A stretch of 64,000 nucleotides of DNA from Synechococcus sp. LA31. Its GTDB lineage: Bacteria; Cyanobacteriota; Cyanobacteriia; PCC-6307; Cyanobiaceae. The stretch covers positions 2,046,001 through 2,110,000 of the forward strand of contig NZ_CP075523.1 in NCBI RefSeq assembly GCF_018502385.1, written 5' to 3'. The translations under genes and the position numbers were made by a program. This document shows, piece by piece, positions 39,808 to 48,495 of this stretch (its first letter is position 1; the number at the start of each line of letters is the position of its first letter). Under the pieces are notes generated by a model. The model saw only the letters and a program-made list of their open reading frames with translations, was not told where the DNA came from and did not search any database.

Positions 39808-42429
39808 ATGCGTAGCCCGCTCCTGCTGATCGTGGGCATGCACCGCAGCGGTACCTCGCTACTGGGTTCCCTGCTGCCGGCCTGCGACATCGCCATGCCC
39901 GGCCCCTTGATCCCCGGCGATACCCACAACCCGGAGGGCTACTTCGAGCGGGCCGACGTGACGGCCCTGCAGGAGCAGTTGCTGATCGATCTGGAGCGCT
40001 GGTGGCCCGCGCCCCGGGGCATGCAGCCCCTGCCCGAGGGCTGGCTGGAAAGCCCCCTGGGCCAAACGGCCCTGGCCGACCTGATCGATTTGCTGCTACC
40101 CGAAGCCGAGCACCAGCCGGGCCCCTGGGCGATCAAAGATCCCCGCAGCAGCCTGTTGTTGCCTCTCTGGAAAGCGGCCTGTCAACAGCTGGGCATTCCC
40201 CTGACGCTGCTGCTGGCTGTGCGTGATCCTGCGGAAGTGATGGTGTCGCTGGTGCGGCGCGATCAGGCCGCCACGGGCATGGACGGTTGGCGGGCCCAAC
40301 AGCTCTGGTGGCATCACAACGCCCAGGTGCTGCGAGATGGCGGAGATCTACCACTGCAAGTGGTCAGCTACAGCCACTGGTTTGAACCGCGATCCGCGCT
40401 GGCGCAGCTCCAGCAACTGGCCCCCAGCATCAGCACGGAGCAGCGGCATCAGGCGTTGCAGGCGATCAAACCGCAACACCGCCGCAGCCGCCGGCAGCCG
40501 TTGCCTGCTCGTTTAGCCCCACCCGTGCAGGAGCTGTATCAACACTTGGAGCGCTTGGCACTCAGGCCTTCCCAACGGACGGCCATTGAGCAGTGGCTGG
40601 ATCGGCAAAACCCCCTCTCGCCCCTGGCGCCACTGCCAAAGCGCCGGAGCCAACTCAAACGTTCTATCCAGATGCGGCGCGGCCATGCTCCCAGCAACCA
40701 GGTGGCCACACACCCCTGGGGCTACCTGGCCGAGATCACCTGCGGCAGCCAGGGGCCAGTCGCTGAGCATCAGCTCGCCTTCTGGCTGGAGCATGGCTTT
40801 CGAGATTTTGAGCTGAGCCAGTGGGCAGCCCTGGCGGGAGCCTGTCCGGCCGCCATGCCTTGGCCAGCGCAAGGCAACGCCGTCACCCTCCAGGTGCGTG
40901 GGGGTGATCTGAACGCCTGGCCGACCCATGCCTGGCTGCAGCATTGCCCGATCCAAGGCGCCGCTTCCATCCACGCCACACCGCTAGGAGCCGCGGAGGC
41001 CAACGCCATCGCGCTCAACCTCGCAGATCTCAGCCCCGGGCCGGCCTGCGCCGCTGAGCTGCTGGCCATGGCAGCGCTGGAGCGGGTGTGGGATCCCAAC
41101 CCAGAGCGCGTGCGCCTGCTGCGGCAGTTCGGGGTGAACGCCTCCTGGTTGCAGCCAGCCGCCGTAGGCAATGGAGCGCTTCGCGGCAGCCCCGCAGACT
41201 GGGCCGCCTGCAGCGCGGCCCTCGGCCTGGCAGCACCTGATTCCTTGCGCCGGTTAGGCACCACGATTTGCCTCGGCAGCGGCGGAGAGGCCTGTGATCA
41301 GGGGCTCCAACCTCCCCTGCTGGGGGTGCCTGGGTTCGATGGCCTGAGCATCGCTGGCCCAGAGCAAGCCAGGCTGCAGGCCCTGTGGCTGCAGGGTTGT
41401 CTGGATGGGGGCCTGGAGCTGGTGCGTTTCCAACCCACACCCGCTGAACAAGAGCTGGAGGGATGGAGGCTGCTGATCCAGCCTCAACAGGCCGGCCGCG
41501 CCCCGATCGTGCTGCCCAGCGATCCGATGGGTGCCAACGAACTGCTGGAGGAGCTGCACTGGTATCGCCAGGGCTGTCCGCCCCCTGAACCCTGCTGCAC
41601 CCCAGAGCCCAAGCACAGGGTGTTGTTGGAGCGCAGCCAAGGCCGCTGCCACACCGCCGTGTGCATCAGCCTCTACAACTACGGCCCTCGCATTCATCAG
41701 GCACTGGAGAGCGTGCTCCATCAGGAGCAGGCCAGCGGCCTGGAGCTGATCGTGGTCGACGACGCCTCCACCGACAACGGCGCCGCCGTTGTGCAGGCCT
41801 GGATGGCCGAGCACCACAGCCGCTTTGCGCGTTGCCTGCTGCTGCAACACACCGCCAATGGCGGCCTCGCCTCAGCCCGCAACACCGCCTTTGCCGCCGC
41901 CGAAAGCCCTTGGTGCTTCGTGCTCGATGCCGACAACCAACTGGATCCCTTGGCCGTGGCCCACTGCGGCCTGCTTGCCGAGGCAGCAGATCCAAGCTGT
42001 GCGGTGATCCACAGCCTGATCCGCGTACAGCCAGAGCCCGGCTGCCACGATCCGCGCCACCTGGTGAGCGATCTGCCCTGGCAGCAAGAGATCTTCAAAC
42101 GCGGCAACTACATCGATGCCATGGCCCTGGTGCGCCGCGAGGCCTGGCAGGCCGTGGGCGGCTACACCCACATCCCCGGCGGCTGGGAAGACTTCGACTT
42201 TTGGTGCTCCCTCATCGACGCCGGCTGCCACGGCAGCCTCTGCCCCCAGGTGCTCGCCACCTACACCAGCCACAGCAGCTCGATGCGCAACAGCAACACC
42301 AACCAGCGCACCTATCGCCTCAGCCGCCTGCTCCAGGCACGCCACCCCTGGCTCGAGCTACCCCAGGCACGCGATCAGGCGGTGTGGCCCGGGAGGACAA
42401 CCCGGCCACTCGGAATTGATGCGCACTAA
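39808..42429 (+). CDS. Sulfotransferase-glycosyltransferase (GT2) fusion
   Basis: 873 residues. Residues ~1-215 are a sulfotransferase-like P-loop domain: 'LLIVGMHRSGTSLLGSLLPA' and 'LLAVRDPAEVMVSLVRRD'. Residues ~215-610 are unassigned. Residues ~615-845 are a GT2 glycosyltransferase: 'TAVCISLYNYGPRIHQALESVL', 'LIVVDDASTDNG', 'GLASARNTA', 'CFVLDADNQLDP' (DxD) and 'GGWEDFDFW' as ED-type base motif. The protein may add a sugar and sulfate it. Its stop lies inside the operator of the following vapBC. Confidence 0.88.
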   Translation: MRSPLLLIVGMHRSGTSLLGSLLPACDIAMPGPLIPGDTHNPEGYFERADVTALQEQLLIDLERWWPAPRGMQPLPEGWLESPLGQTALADLIDLLLPEAEHQPGPWAIKDPRSSLLLPLWKAACQQLGIPLTLLLAVRDPAEVMVSLVRRDQAATGMDGWRAQQLWWHHNAQVLRDGGDLPLQVVSYSHWFEPRSALAQLQQLAPSISTEQRHQALQAIKPQHRRSRRQPLPARLAPPVQELYQHLERLALRPSQRTAIEQWLDRQNPLSPLAPLPKRRSQLKRSIQMRRGHAPSNQVATHPWGYLAEITCGSQGPVAEHQLAFWLEHGFRDFELSQWAALAGACPAAMPWPAQGNAVTLQVRGGDLNAWPTHAWLQHCPIQGAASIHATPLGAAEANAIALNLADLSPGPACAAELLAMAALERVWDPNPERVRLLRQFGVNASWLQPAAVGNGALRGSPADWAACSAALGLAAPDSLRRLGTTICLGSGGEACDQGLQPPLLGVPGFDGLSIAGPEQARLQALWLQGCLDGGLELVRFQPTPAEQELEGWRLLIQPQQAGRAPIVLPSDPMGANELLEELHWYRQGCPPPEPCCTPEPKHRVLLERSQGRCHTAVCISLYNYGPRIHQALESVLHQEQASGLELIVVDDASTDNGAAVVQAWMAEHHSRFARCLLLQHTANGGLASARNTAFAAAESPWCFVLDADNQLDPLAVAHCGLLAEAADPSCAVIHSLIRVQPEPGCHDPRHLVSDLPWQQEIFKRGNYIDAMALVRREAWQAVGGYTHIPGGWEDFDFWCSLIDAGCHGSLCPQVLATYTSHSSSMRNSNTNQRTYRLSRLLQARHPWLELPQARDQAVWPGRTTRPLGIDAH

Positions 42430-42439
42430 AATGCGCATC
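42418..42439. promoter_or_regulatory. Palindromic operator candidate before vapBC
   Basis: GATGCGCA, six bases (CTAAAA), TGCGCATC: a perfect 8-6-8 inverted repeat ending 16 bases before the vapB ATG. It overlaps the stop codon of the upstream gene. Same geometry as the repeat at 10365-10386. Confidence 0.6.
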
Positions 42440-42455
42440 AGGAACCTCGCGATCC

Positions 42456-42695
42456 ATGCGGACCACACTGGAGCTGCCCGACCCGCTCTTTGCACGTTTG
42501 AAAGCGAGGGCAGCCAGTGAACAGGTCACGTTGAAGCAGCTGTTGCAGAACTACGTGGAAAAGGGTCTCGAGGCTCCTACGCATCCGACACCATCGCGTC
42601 GGTCAGCAGGCCAGCTGCCAAAGCTTGAAGGCCGCCTGGCCATCGATTCCAGCCACGTGAGCAATGCAGATCTGTTTGAGCTACTGGAGCCATGA
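42456..42695 (+). CDS. vapB: VapB antitoxin (RHH type)
   Basis: 79 residues: 'MRTTLELPDPLFARLKARAASEQVTLKQLLQNYVEKGL' is a ribbon-helix-helix domain, followed by a linker and 'GRLAIDSSHVSNADLFELLE', a helix that would bind the PIN active site. The stop overlaps the toxin start (ATGA). Confidence 0.92.
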   Translation: MRTTLELPDPLFARLKARAASEQVTLKQLLQNYVEKGLEAPTHPTPSRRSAGQLPKLEGRLAIDSSHVSNADLFELLEP

Positions 42696-43126
42696 GCAGC
42701 AGCGCAGACCTCCCAGACTTGAACGTGTGGCTGGCACTGGCAACACCCGATCACATCCATCACCAACAAGCAGTGGCCTACTGGGAAGAGCAAGCCGCTG
42801 AGCAGGTGCTGTTTTGCACGGCGACTGCCCTTGGCCTCGTGCGACTGGTGTGCCAACCCAAGGTGATGGGCTCAGCCGTGAAAAGTGCCCAGGGCGCTTC
42901 GGCGTTACTGCAAGCGTTTTGCCAGCAACCAGGTGTTCGCATGGCAACTCCAGCCAGCGATGGATGGGATGTGTTCCACCAGCTGATGGGGAAGGAGAAC
43001 CTGCCGGCCCGCCTCTGCACCGATGCCTACCTCGCAGCGCTAGCGATCAGCAACGGCTGGCGCCTGGTGAGCCTTGATCGCGACTTCGAGCGCTTCGCCG
43101 CTCTGGAACGACTCACGCTCATCTGA
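42692..43126 (+). CDS. vapC: VapC PIN-domain toxin
   Basis: 144 residues. PIN pattern 'LPDLNVWLALATPDHIHHQQAVAYW' (first Asp), 'FCTATALGLVRLVCQPKVMG' and 'LCTDAYLAALAISNGWRLVSLDRDFERF' (late acidic residues). 'DLNVWLAL' identifies the DUF-type VapC subclass like M. tuberculosis VapC26 or VapC39. Intact. Confidence 0.92.
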   Translation: MSSSADLPDLNVWLALATPDHIHHQQAVAYWEEQAAEQVLFCTATALGLVRLVCQPKVMGSAVKSAQGASALLQAFCQQPGVRMATPASDGWDVFHQLMGKENLPARLCTDAYLAALAISNGWRLVSLDRDFERFAALERLTLI

Positions 43127-43164
43127 ACCGCAACGCCGCACTTGACTGGTGAAGACATCCCCGT

Positions 43165-43208
43165 GAAGCGATTCGAAAGCGCTAATCGCTTCATGAGATG
43201 AAGCGATT
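43165..43208. promoter_or_regulatory. Triple repeat GAAGCGATT/AATCGCTTC before fic
   Basis: Three copies of one nine-base word: GAAGCGATT at 43165-43173, its complement AATCGCTTC at 43184-43192, and GAAGCGATT again at 43200-43208, ending 11 bases before the fic start. This looks like a cooperative operator; the Fic protein has a C-terminal winged helix that could bind it. Confidence 0.6.
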
Positions 43209-43219
43209 AGGTTGGCTCC

Positions 43220-44380
43220 ATGGTGAACCGCTGGATCTGGCAAGAGCCCAACTGGCCACGGTTCCACTGGGATGCCCCTCGGCTTGCCCCGGTTATCCAC
43301 CGCGCTCACACCAAACGGCTCGAGCTCCAGCAGCTGCTGAACCAACTGGACACGAGCCTCAGCCAGGAGGCATCAGCCGCGCTGATCAGCCGCGAAAGCC
43401 TCAGCACGGCCGGCATTGAGGGTGAGCAGCTCGATCCCGCAGACGTGCGCTCCTCCGTGGCGCGCCGCTTGCAGCTGCCGCTGGAATCTCGCCAGCCGCG
43501 CACCAACATCAAGGTTGACGGCCTGGTGAACCTGCTGCACACCGCCAGCAGCCACCCGGAAACACCGTTGAGCCTGGCAACCCTGCATGCCTGGCACAGC
43601 TCGCTGTTCGCCGCAGGCCCTGATGGCTTGCGTGCGATCCGCATCGGCAGCCTGCGGGGCAACGACCTCATGCAGGTGGTGTCTGGCCCGATCGGCCATG
43701 AAACCGTGCACTGTGAGGCACCGCCGCGTGAGGGACTGGACATAGAACTGCAGCAGCTGATCCACTGGTTCAATCACCCTCCCAACGGCCTGGATGGGCT
43801 GATCCGAGCCGGAATCGCCCACCTCTGGTTCGTAACCCTCCATCCCTACGACGACGGCAACGGCCGCCTAGCCAGAGCCCTCACTGATCGCGCCCTGGCG
43901 CAGGTGGACGCACACGAAGTCCGCATCCACCACGCCTTGACCCTCTCGGCGCGGATCCAGCAACAACGCGACGGCTACTACCTCCAGCTCGAGCGCTGCC
44001 AGAAGGGCACGCTCGAGATCACCGAATGGCTGCTGTGGTTCCTTGAGCAGCTGAGCGCTGCTGCGCAGCAGAACGGCCGGGTGGCGAATGCCGTGCGCGC
44101 CAAGGCTCTCTTCTGGTGGAGCCACCGCCACACCAGCTTCAATCCGCGCCAGCGCAAGCTGCTCAATCACCTCCTGGATGCGGAACCGGAAGGGTTTGAG
44201 GGCGGCCTCACCCTGCGCAAGGCCATCGGCCTCACCCGCACCAGCCGCGCCACTGCCTGGCGCGACCTGCGCGAGCTCGTGGATCAACAGGCCCTTGAGC
44301 CGATCGGCGCCGGCCGCAGCAGCGCCTACCGGATCCGCTGGCCGCAAAACATCCTTGCAAATCCGGACCATGACTCCTGA
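43220..44380 (+). CDS. Fic-family AMP transferase with N-terminal DUF4172 and C-terminal winged helix
   Basis: 386 residues. Order: DUF4172 (~1-85, 'RWIWQEPNWPRFHWD'), inhibitory helix motif T63-A-G-I-E67-G (TxxxEG), Fic core with 'HPYDDGNGRLAR' at ~208-219, and a C-terminal helix-turn-helix (~315-375, 'LTRTSRATAWRDLRELVDQQAL'). It transfers AMP from ATP to a target protein hydroxyl. With the inhibitory helix inside the same chain it is a class II Fic, kept off until oligomer state or target changes. The operator triplet upstream suggests autoregulation. Confidence 0.93.
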   Translation: MVNRWIWQEPNWPRFHWDAPRLAPVIHRAHTKRLELQQLLNQLDTSLSQEASAALISRESLSTAGIEGEQLDPADVRSSVARRLQLPLESRQPRTNIKVDGLVNLLHTASSHPETPLSLATLHAWHSSLFAAGPDGLRAIRIGSLRGNDLMQVVSGPIGHETVHCEAPPREGLDIELQQLIHWFNHPPNGLDGLIRAGIAHLWFVTLHPYDDGNGRLARALTDRALAQVDAHEVRIHHALTLSARIQQQRDGYYLQLERCQKGTLEITEWLLWFLEQLSAAAQQNGRVANAVRAKALFWWSHRHTSFNPRQRKLLNHLLDAEPEGFEGGLTLRKAIGLTRTSRATAWRDLRELVDQQALEPIGAGRSSAYRIRWPQNILANPDHDS

Positions 44381-44405
44381 TTTGCAAGGAAGAACGAAAG
44401 CACCA

Positions 44406-46295
44406 CTAAGACACCCAGCGCTTCAAACGGGGAGGTCGCGCAATGCGAAACGGTTCCCCATCCAGGGTCAGGTTGGGGTTGTAAGCGGGATCGGCTGTCA
44501 GGCGATGCTGCCAACGCTCTTGCATCCAGGCCACCTCCTTGGCAAAGCGGGCCTGCTTAGCCGGCGTGTCTTCATAACCACGACTCACCGATTCATGGTG
44601 CAACAGAACAGCCGTTGGCGCATAGATGTTACGAAGGCCCATCTCACCAAGCTTCAGACAGAAATCCACATCATTGAAAGCCACACTGAGATGTGCTGCA
44701 TCCAAACCACCCACAGCCTGATAGTGCTGCTTGCTCACCAACAAACAAGCAGCCGTCACCGCTGAAATTTCCTGCGCCAGTTGAGCTCGGCAGTAATAGC
44801 CCAGATCATTATGTGCCAAGCCATGGTGGGCATGTCCAGCCACACCGCCGATCCCTAAGAGCACTCCACCGTGCTGAATGCGCCGGTCTGGATAAAGCAA
44901 CCTGGCCCCAACAGCACCCACACCCGGCCTACGCCCATAGGCCAACATCTGGACGAGCCAGCCTGGCTGAAACACCTCGATATCGTTATTCATCAGGCAA
45001 ATCCATTCCCCCCTCGCCTGATTTACAGCGTTGTTATTCAGCGATGAGTAATTGAACGGGCTCGGATCAAGCAGCACCCGAATTCGCCCGTCTGATTCCA
45101 GATCAGCCAGAAAAGCCAGCGTTGCAGGATCATCTGAACCGTTATCCACCACCAACACCTCAAGGTTGGGGTAGTCGGTTTTGCTCAGCAAACTGAGCAA
45201 GCAAGCCCTCAGCACATCAAGGCCATTCCGCGTGGGAATGATAACGCTCACACTTGGAGCCGGAACAGGAGCAGCGAACCGAGGCTGCAACCCTGCCTCC
45301 GAACACTCCACTTGCGTGGCAGACACCTGCAAGCACTGCAAATGTTCAGCAACAGCTCGTTGAGCGGCAGTGTTGCTATAGGGCTTCGCATCAAGACCTG
45401 AAGCCGTGCTCTCCGCATGCAAACGCCAGTGATAAAGGATACGAGGAATATGAACAATCTGATCGCGGTGAAGCTGACGCGAGCACCGCAACGTGAGGTC
45501 GTGATCCTGCGCCCCTTCAAAGCCTTCGCGAAATCCACCAACCGCTCGAACAAGCTCAGTGCTGTAAACACCTAAATGGCATACCGCATTTTGACCCTCC
45601 ATCAACACCGGATTCCAATCCGTCTTAAAGAAAGGGTCACGCGCCAAACCATCAGCCCCTAATTTATCTTCATCGCTGTAAAGCATCCGAACAGATGGCT
45701 GCTCCAGGATTGAGCGTGCCACCCAAGTTAATGCATCCTCCGTGAGTAGATCATCGTGATCTAAAAGAGCCATCCATGGAGCATCAACTAACTCCAAGGC
45801 CGAATTAGATGATGCCGAAATATGACCATTCCGCTCACGAAACACCACATGGATGCGCTCGTCGCTTTGCGCAGCAATCTCGAGGAGTTCGCGAATGTCG
45901 GGGTTCGTGGAGCAGTCGTCAGCAATGCAGAGCTGCCAGTGTGGATACAGCTGCCCGCGAACGGATTCGATCGCCTCTTGTAACCAATCCGGCCGGGGAT
46001 CGAACACCGGCATCACCACCGCAATCCGGGGAGGATCGGCGAGTTGAGCAGCCCAAGCCTGCATCGCCTCCCGTTCTTGGGGAGTCGGTGCCTGAAACTC
46101 CGACAACCAACTGCGGTAGGCATCCGGCGTGAAACGGGATGGATCGCTTAAGGCACGCAACCGCGCCAGGCTGACCTGAGGCCCCTCCCGTAACGCACGC
46201 CACACAAACCTTGGTGCACGCGCCAGCGCTGCCGGATCTGCCAACACCACCTGGGCCGAAGTGCGCAGCCGGCGCAACAGGGTGCGGAGTTTCAT
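44406..46295 (-). CDS. Tandem GT2 glycosyltransferase (rhamnosyltransferase-like)
   Basis: 629 residues from ATG 46295 (ATGA overlap with the upstream gene). Two GT2 domains: the first (~90-330) with 'IAVVMPVFDPRPDWLQEAIESVR', 'IADDCSTNPD', 'MALLDHDDLLT' and 'DHDLTLRC'; the second (~350-600) with 'VSVIIPTRNGLDVL', 'VLVVDNGSDD', 'CLMNNDIEV' and 'FNDVDFCLKLGEMG'. Such two-domain enzymes often add two sugars to O-antigen or rhamnan chains. Last gene of the rfbB block; base composition drops between ~44.6 and 45.9 kb. Confidence 0.9.
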   Translation of the reverse strand: MKLRTLLRRLRTSAQVVLADPAALARAPRFVWRALREGPQVSLARLRALSDPSRFTPDAYRSWLSEFQAPTPQEREAMQAWAAQLADPPRIAVVMPVFDPRPDWLQEAIESVRGQLYPHWQLCIADDCSTNPDIRELLEIAAQSDERIHVVFRERNGHISASSNSALELVDAPWMALLDHDDLLTEDALTWVARSILEQPSVRMLYSDEDKLGADGLARDPFFKTDWNPVLMEGQNAVCHLGVYSTELVRAVGGFREGFEGAQDHDLTLRCSRQLHRDQIVHIPRILYHWRLHAESTASGLDAKPYSNTAAQRAVAEHLQCLQVSATQVECSEAGLQPRFAAPVPAPSVSVIIPTRNGLDVLRACLLSLLSKTDYPNLEVLVVDNGSDDPATLAFLADLESDGRIRVLLDPSPFNYSSLNNNAVNQARGEWICLMNNDIEVFQPGWLVQMLAYGRRPGVGAVGARLLYPDRRIQHGGVLLGIGGVAGHAHHGLAHNDLGYYCRAQLAQEISAVTAACLLVSKQHYQAVGGLDAAHLSVAFNDVDFCLKLGEMGLRNIYAPTAVLLHHESVSRGYEDTPAKQARFAKEVAWMQERWQHRLTADPAYNPNLTLDGEPFRIARPPRLKRWVS

Positions 46296-47236
46296 CGGGG
46301 CAACCAAGCCAGCAGACCGTAAAGCCCCAGCGTGCGCAGGGGTCCGTGTTTCCAGGGGTGCTGCTCTACCGGAAGCCGCAGCAGCGCCCACCAGCGCTGA
46401 CGCCGCCGCAGGTGCAGCAGAGCCGGCAGCGCCGAGATTGATTGGCCGTAGCGCTGCTCAAACAGCTCTGCCTGCTGCAACGCCGCTCGGGTGTGGCCGC
46501 CCGCAGCTGGATCCGCCAGCAGCGCCTGAAGCCGCTGCCGCCAATAGGCCAGCCCCAGCCCCTGCGCTCCGAGCACATTGCTGCCGTGTTGGCGATAGAG
46601 CACCCCGGGCTCGTCCACCAGCGCGATCTCTCCAAAGGCACTGGCCACCAAGGCCAGCCACCAGTCGTGCATCAGCGCTTCCGGAGGAATCGGCAGGGCC
46701 TTCTGGAGCAGAGCCCGGTTCAGGAGAGCGGTGCAACCGGTCACCACGTTGGTGAGCGCCAGATCCACCGGAGCACAACGCCGCGGATCCAAGCGCTGGC
46801 GCTGCAAGTAGCGGCAGCCCAGCCGCTCCCCATGGGCATCGATGAGCTCCAGATCACCATGCACGAGCAGTGGTGTAGTGCTACCGCGGCTGGCCTCCAG
46901 CTCCTGCATCTCCGCCAGGGAGCGCTCCAGCTTGTGGGGCAGCCAAAGATCGTCCTGATCCGCCAAGGCCACATAAGGAGCCATGGTGGCTTGCAGCAGC
47001 CGATTCACGTTGGATGTGCAGCCGAGATTGCCATCAGCGGGCAACACCTGCAGCCAGGCCCCGTACCGCTCTTGCAGTTGGCAAATCAGGGCTTCGGTGC
47101 CATCGCTGGAGCCGTCGTCGCGCAGCAGCACCCGCTCGGGGCGGAGGGTTTGTGCGCTGATCGAAGCCAACTGTGCCTCCAAGTAAGGCGCGCCGTTGTA
47201 AGTCGGCAGCACCACCTCGATGGCGGCGGCACTCAC
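46292..47236 (-). CDS. GT2 glycosyltransferase (rhamnosyltransferase-like)
   Basis: 314 residues from GTG 47236, which makes a GTGA overlap with the gene upstream; a start six codons earlier is less likely. GT-A motifs: 'VVLPTYNGAPYLEAQLASI', 'LLRDDGSSDGT', 'ALADQDDLWLPHKL' (QDD as DxD), 'MHDWWLALVASAFGEI' and 'LYRQHGSN'. The last is typical of dTDP-rhamnosyltransferases. Confidence 0.92.
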   Translation of the reverse strand: MSAAAIEVVLPTYNGAPYLEAQLASISAQTLRPERVLLRDDGSSDGTEALICQLQERYGAWLQVLPADGNLGCTSNVNRLLQATMAPYVALADQDDLWLPHKLERSLAEMQELEASRGSTTPLLVHGDLELIDAHGERLGCRYLQRQRLDPRRCAPVDLALTNVVTGCTALLNRALLQKALPIPPEALMHDWWLALVASAFGEIALVDEPGVLYRQHGSNVLGAQGLGLAYWRQRLQALLADPAAGGHTRAALQQAELFEQRYGQSISALPALLHLRRRQRWWALLRLPVEQHPWKHGPLRTLGLYGLLAWLPR

Positions 47237-48495
47237 CACAGCGCCCAGCCCCATTTGCGGAAGTAGTGCCAGGCACTGGCCAGGTTCACCGCCATCAGTC
47301 CCAGGTTGCGGTAGTTGCCGCGGCCCCAGCCATGCACCACACCCGCCACCGGCAGATGCACGCAGCGGCCCTCACGGGCGAGGCTGCGGGTGAGATCGGC
47401 ATCCTCCAGATAGAGGAAATAGCGCTCATCGAAGCCGCCGGCCCGGCGGTAGGCATCGCTGCGCATCAGCATGCAGCAGCCGCTCAGATAGGGCGCGTCG
47501 AACACCTCCTGGTAGTTCTGATCCGCCATCACATACCAGCGGTCGTAGCGCTTCAGCCAGGCAGGCTTGAGCACATCCGGCAGGAAGCGGCGGCTGAACA
47601 GCCCCAGCACCGTGGGGTGATGTTTGCAGAGCTTTTGCGGCGTGCCGGCCTCATCGAGGATCTGGGGCACCGCCAAGCTCACCTGTGGGTGTTGCTGCAA
47701 CCAGCCCAGCAACTGTTCAAACGTGCCACTGGGCCAGGACAGATCAGTGTTCAGCACCCCGATGTAAGGCGGCAGCTGGCCCAGCCGCACCACCAACCGG
47801 TTCACGGCACGGCCGTAGCCGGGGTTATCGCGGTTGGTGAGGAAGCAATCGGCCCCAGCTGCCAATTGCTCCACCGGCTCACCGGGCTGGTGATCGTTCA
47901 CCACCACCGCATAGCCCACCTCTGCCGGCAGCTCCGCCAGGCAGGCCTGCAGCTGCTGCACCTCCAGCGGCGAGGGGTGATACGCCACCAGCAACAGCAG
48001 CATCTCGCGCTGGGTGGGCTTTGGCTTTAAGGAAGTCGGCTGCCCAGCACGCTGCCTGCCCTCGGCCACCGGAGAGGCCGCTAGCCGTTGGCTGGCTTGC
48101 ATCCGCGCCAGCGGATGCAAGCAACGCCGCAGCAACAACCCCCACAGGGCCAACACCGCCCCCAGGATCACCAGCGTGCTGCGGTGGAACCACACCGCCG
48201 TGGCCGCTGCGTTCAGCAGCCAACCCGCCAGCACCGCCAAGCCCAGGGCACTGCCCACCACCAGCAACCAGCGCTGGACCAGCTGCCGGTAGGGCATCCA
48301 GGGCCATCGCAAAAACGAATACCCCCCCAGGAACCAAGCCAGCAGAAGAAACACCAGGCCAAAGGCCAGGCCATCGGCCTGCAGCACCAGGGCTGGGTTG
48401 TGATGGCGCAGCTGAGCGGCTAGCAGAGCTCCCGCCAGCACCCCCAACAGATCGAGCCCCACGCTGAGCCAGAGCAGCGGCCAGCGCCGACTCAT
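47233..48495 (-). CDS. GT2 glycosyltransferase fused to a sugar-transferase-type membrane domain
   Basis: 420 residues. Residues ~1-130 are four membrane segments that recall the N terminus of the glycosylphosphotransferase at 59831 ('LWLSVGLDLLGVLAG', 'FLRWPWMPYRQLVQRWL', 'VWFHRSTL', 'LLLRRCL'). Residues ~160-410 are a GT2 domain of the rhamnosyltransferase type: 'LLLLVAYHPSPLEV', 'TNRDNPGYGRAVNRL', 'GVLNTDLSWPSGT', 'SGCCMLMRSDAYRRAGGFDERYFLYLEDADLTRSL'. No 'CoA-binding' or phosphotransferase core is present. Confidence 0.88.
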   Translation of the reverse strand: MSRRWPLLWLSVGLDLLGVLAGALLAAQLRHHNPALVLQADGLAFGLVFLLLAWFLGGYSFLRWPWMPYRQLVQRWLLVVGSALGLAVLAGWLLNAAATAVWFHRSTLVILGAVLALWGLLLRRCLHPLARMQASQRLAASPVAEGRQRAGQPTSLKPKPTQREMLLLLVAYHPSPLEVQQLQACLAELPAEVGYAVVVNDHQPGEPVEQLAAGADCFLTNRDNPGYGRAVNRLVVRLGQLPPYIGVLNTDLSWPSGTFEQLLGWLQQHPQVSLAVPQILDEAGTPQKLCKHHPTVLGLFSRRFLPDVLKPAWLKRYDRWYVMADQNYQEVFDAPYLSGCCMLMRSDAYRRAGGFDERYFLYLEDADLTRSLAREGRCVHLPVAGVVHGWGRGNYRNLGLMAVNLASAWHYFRKWGWALW

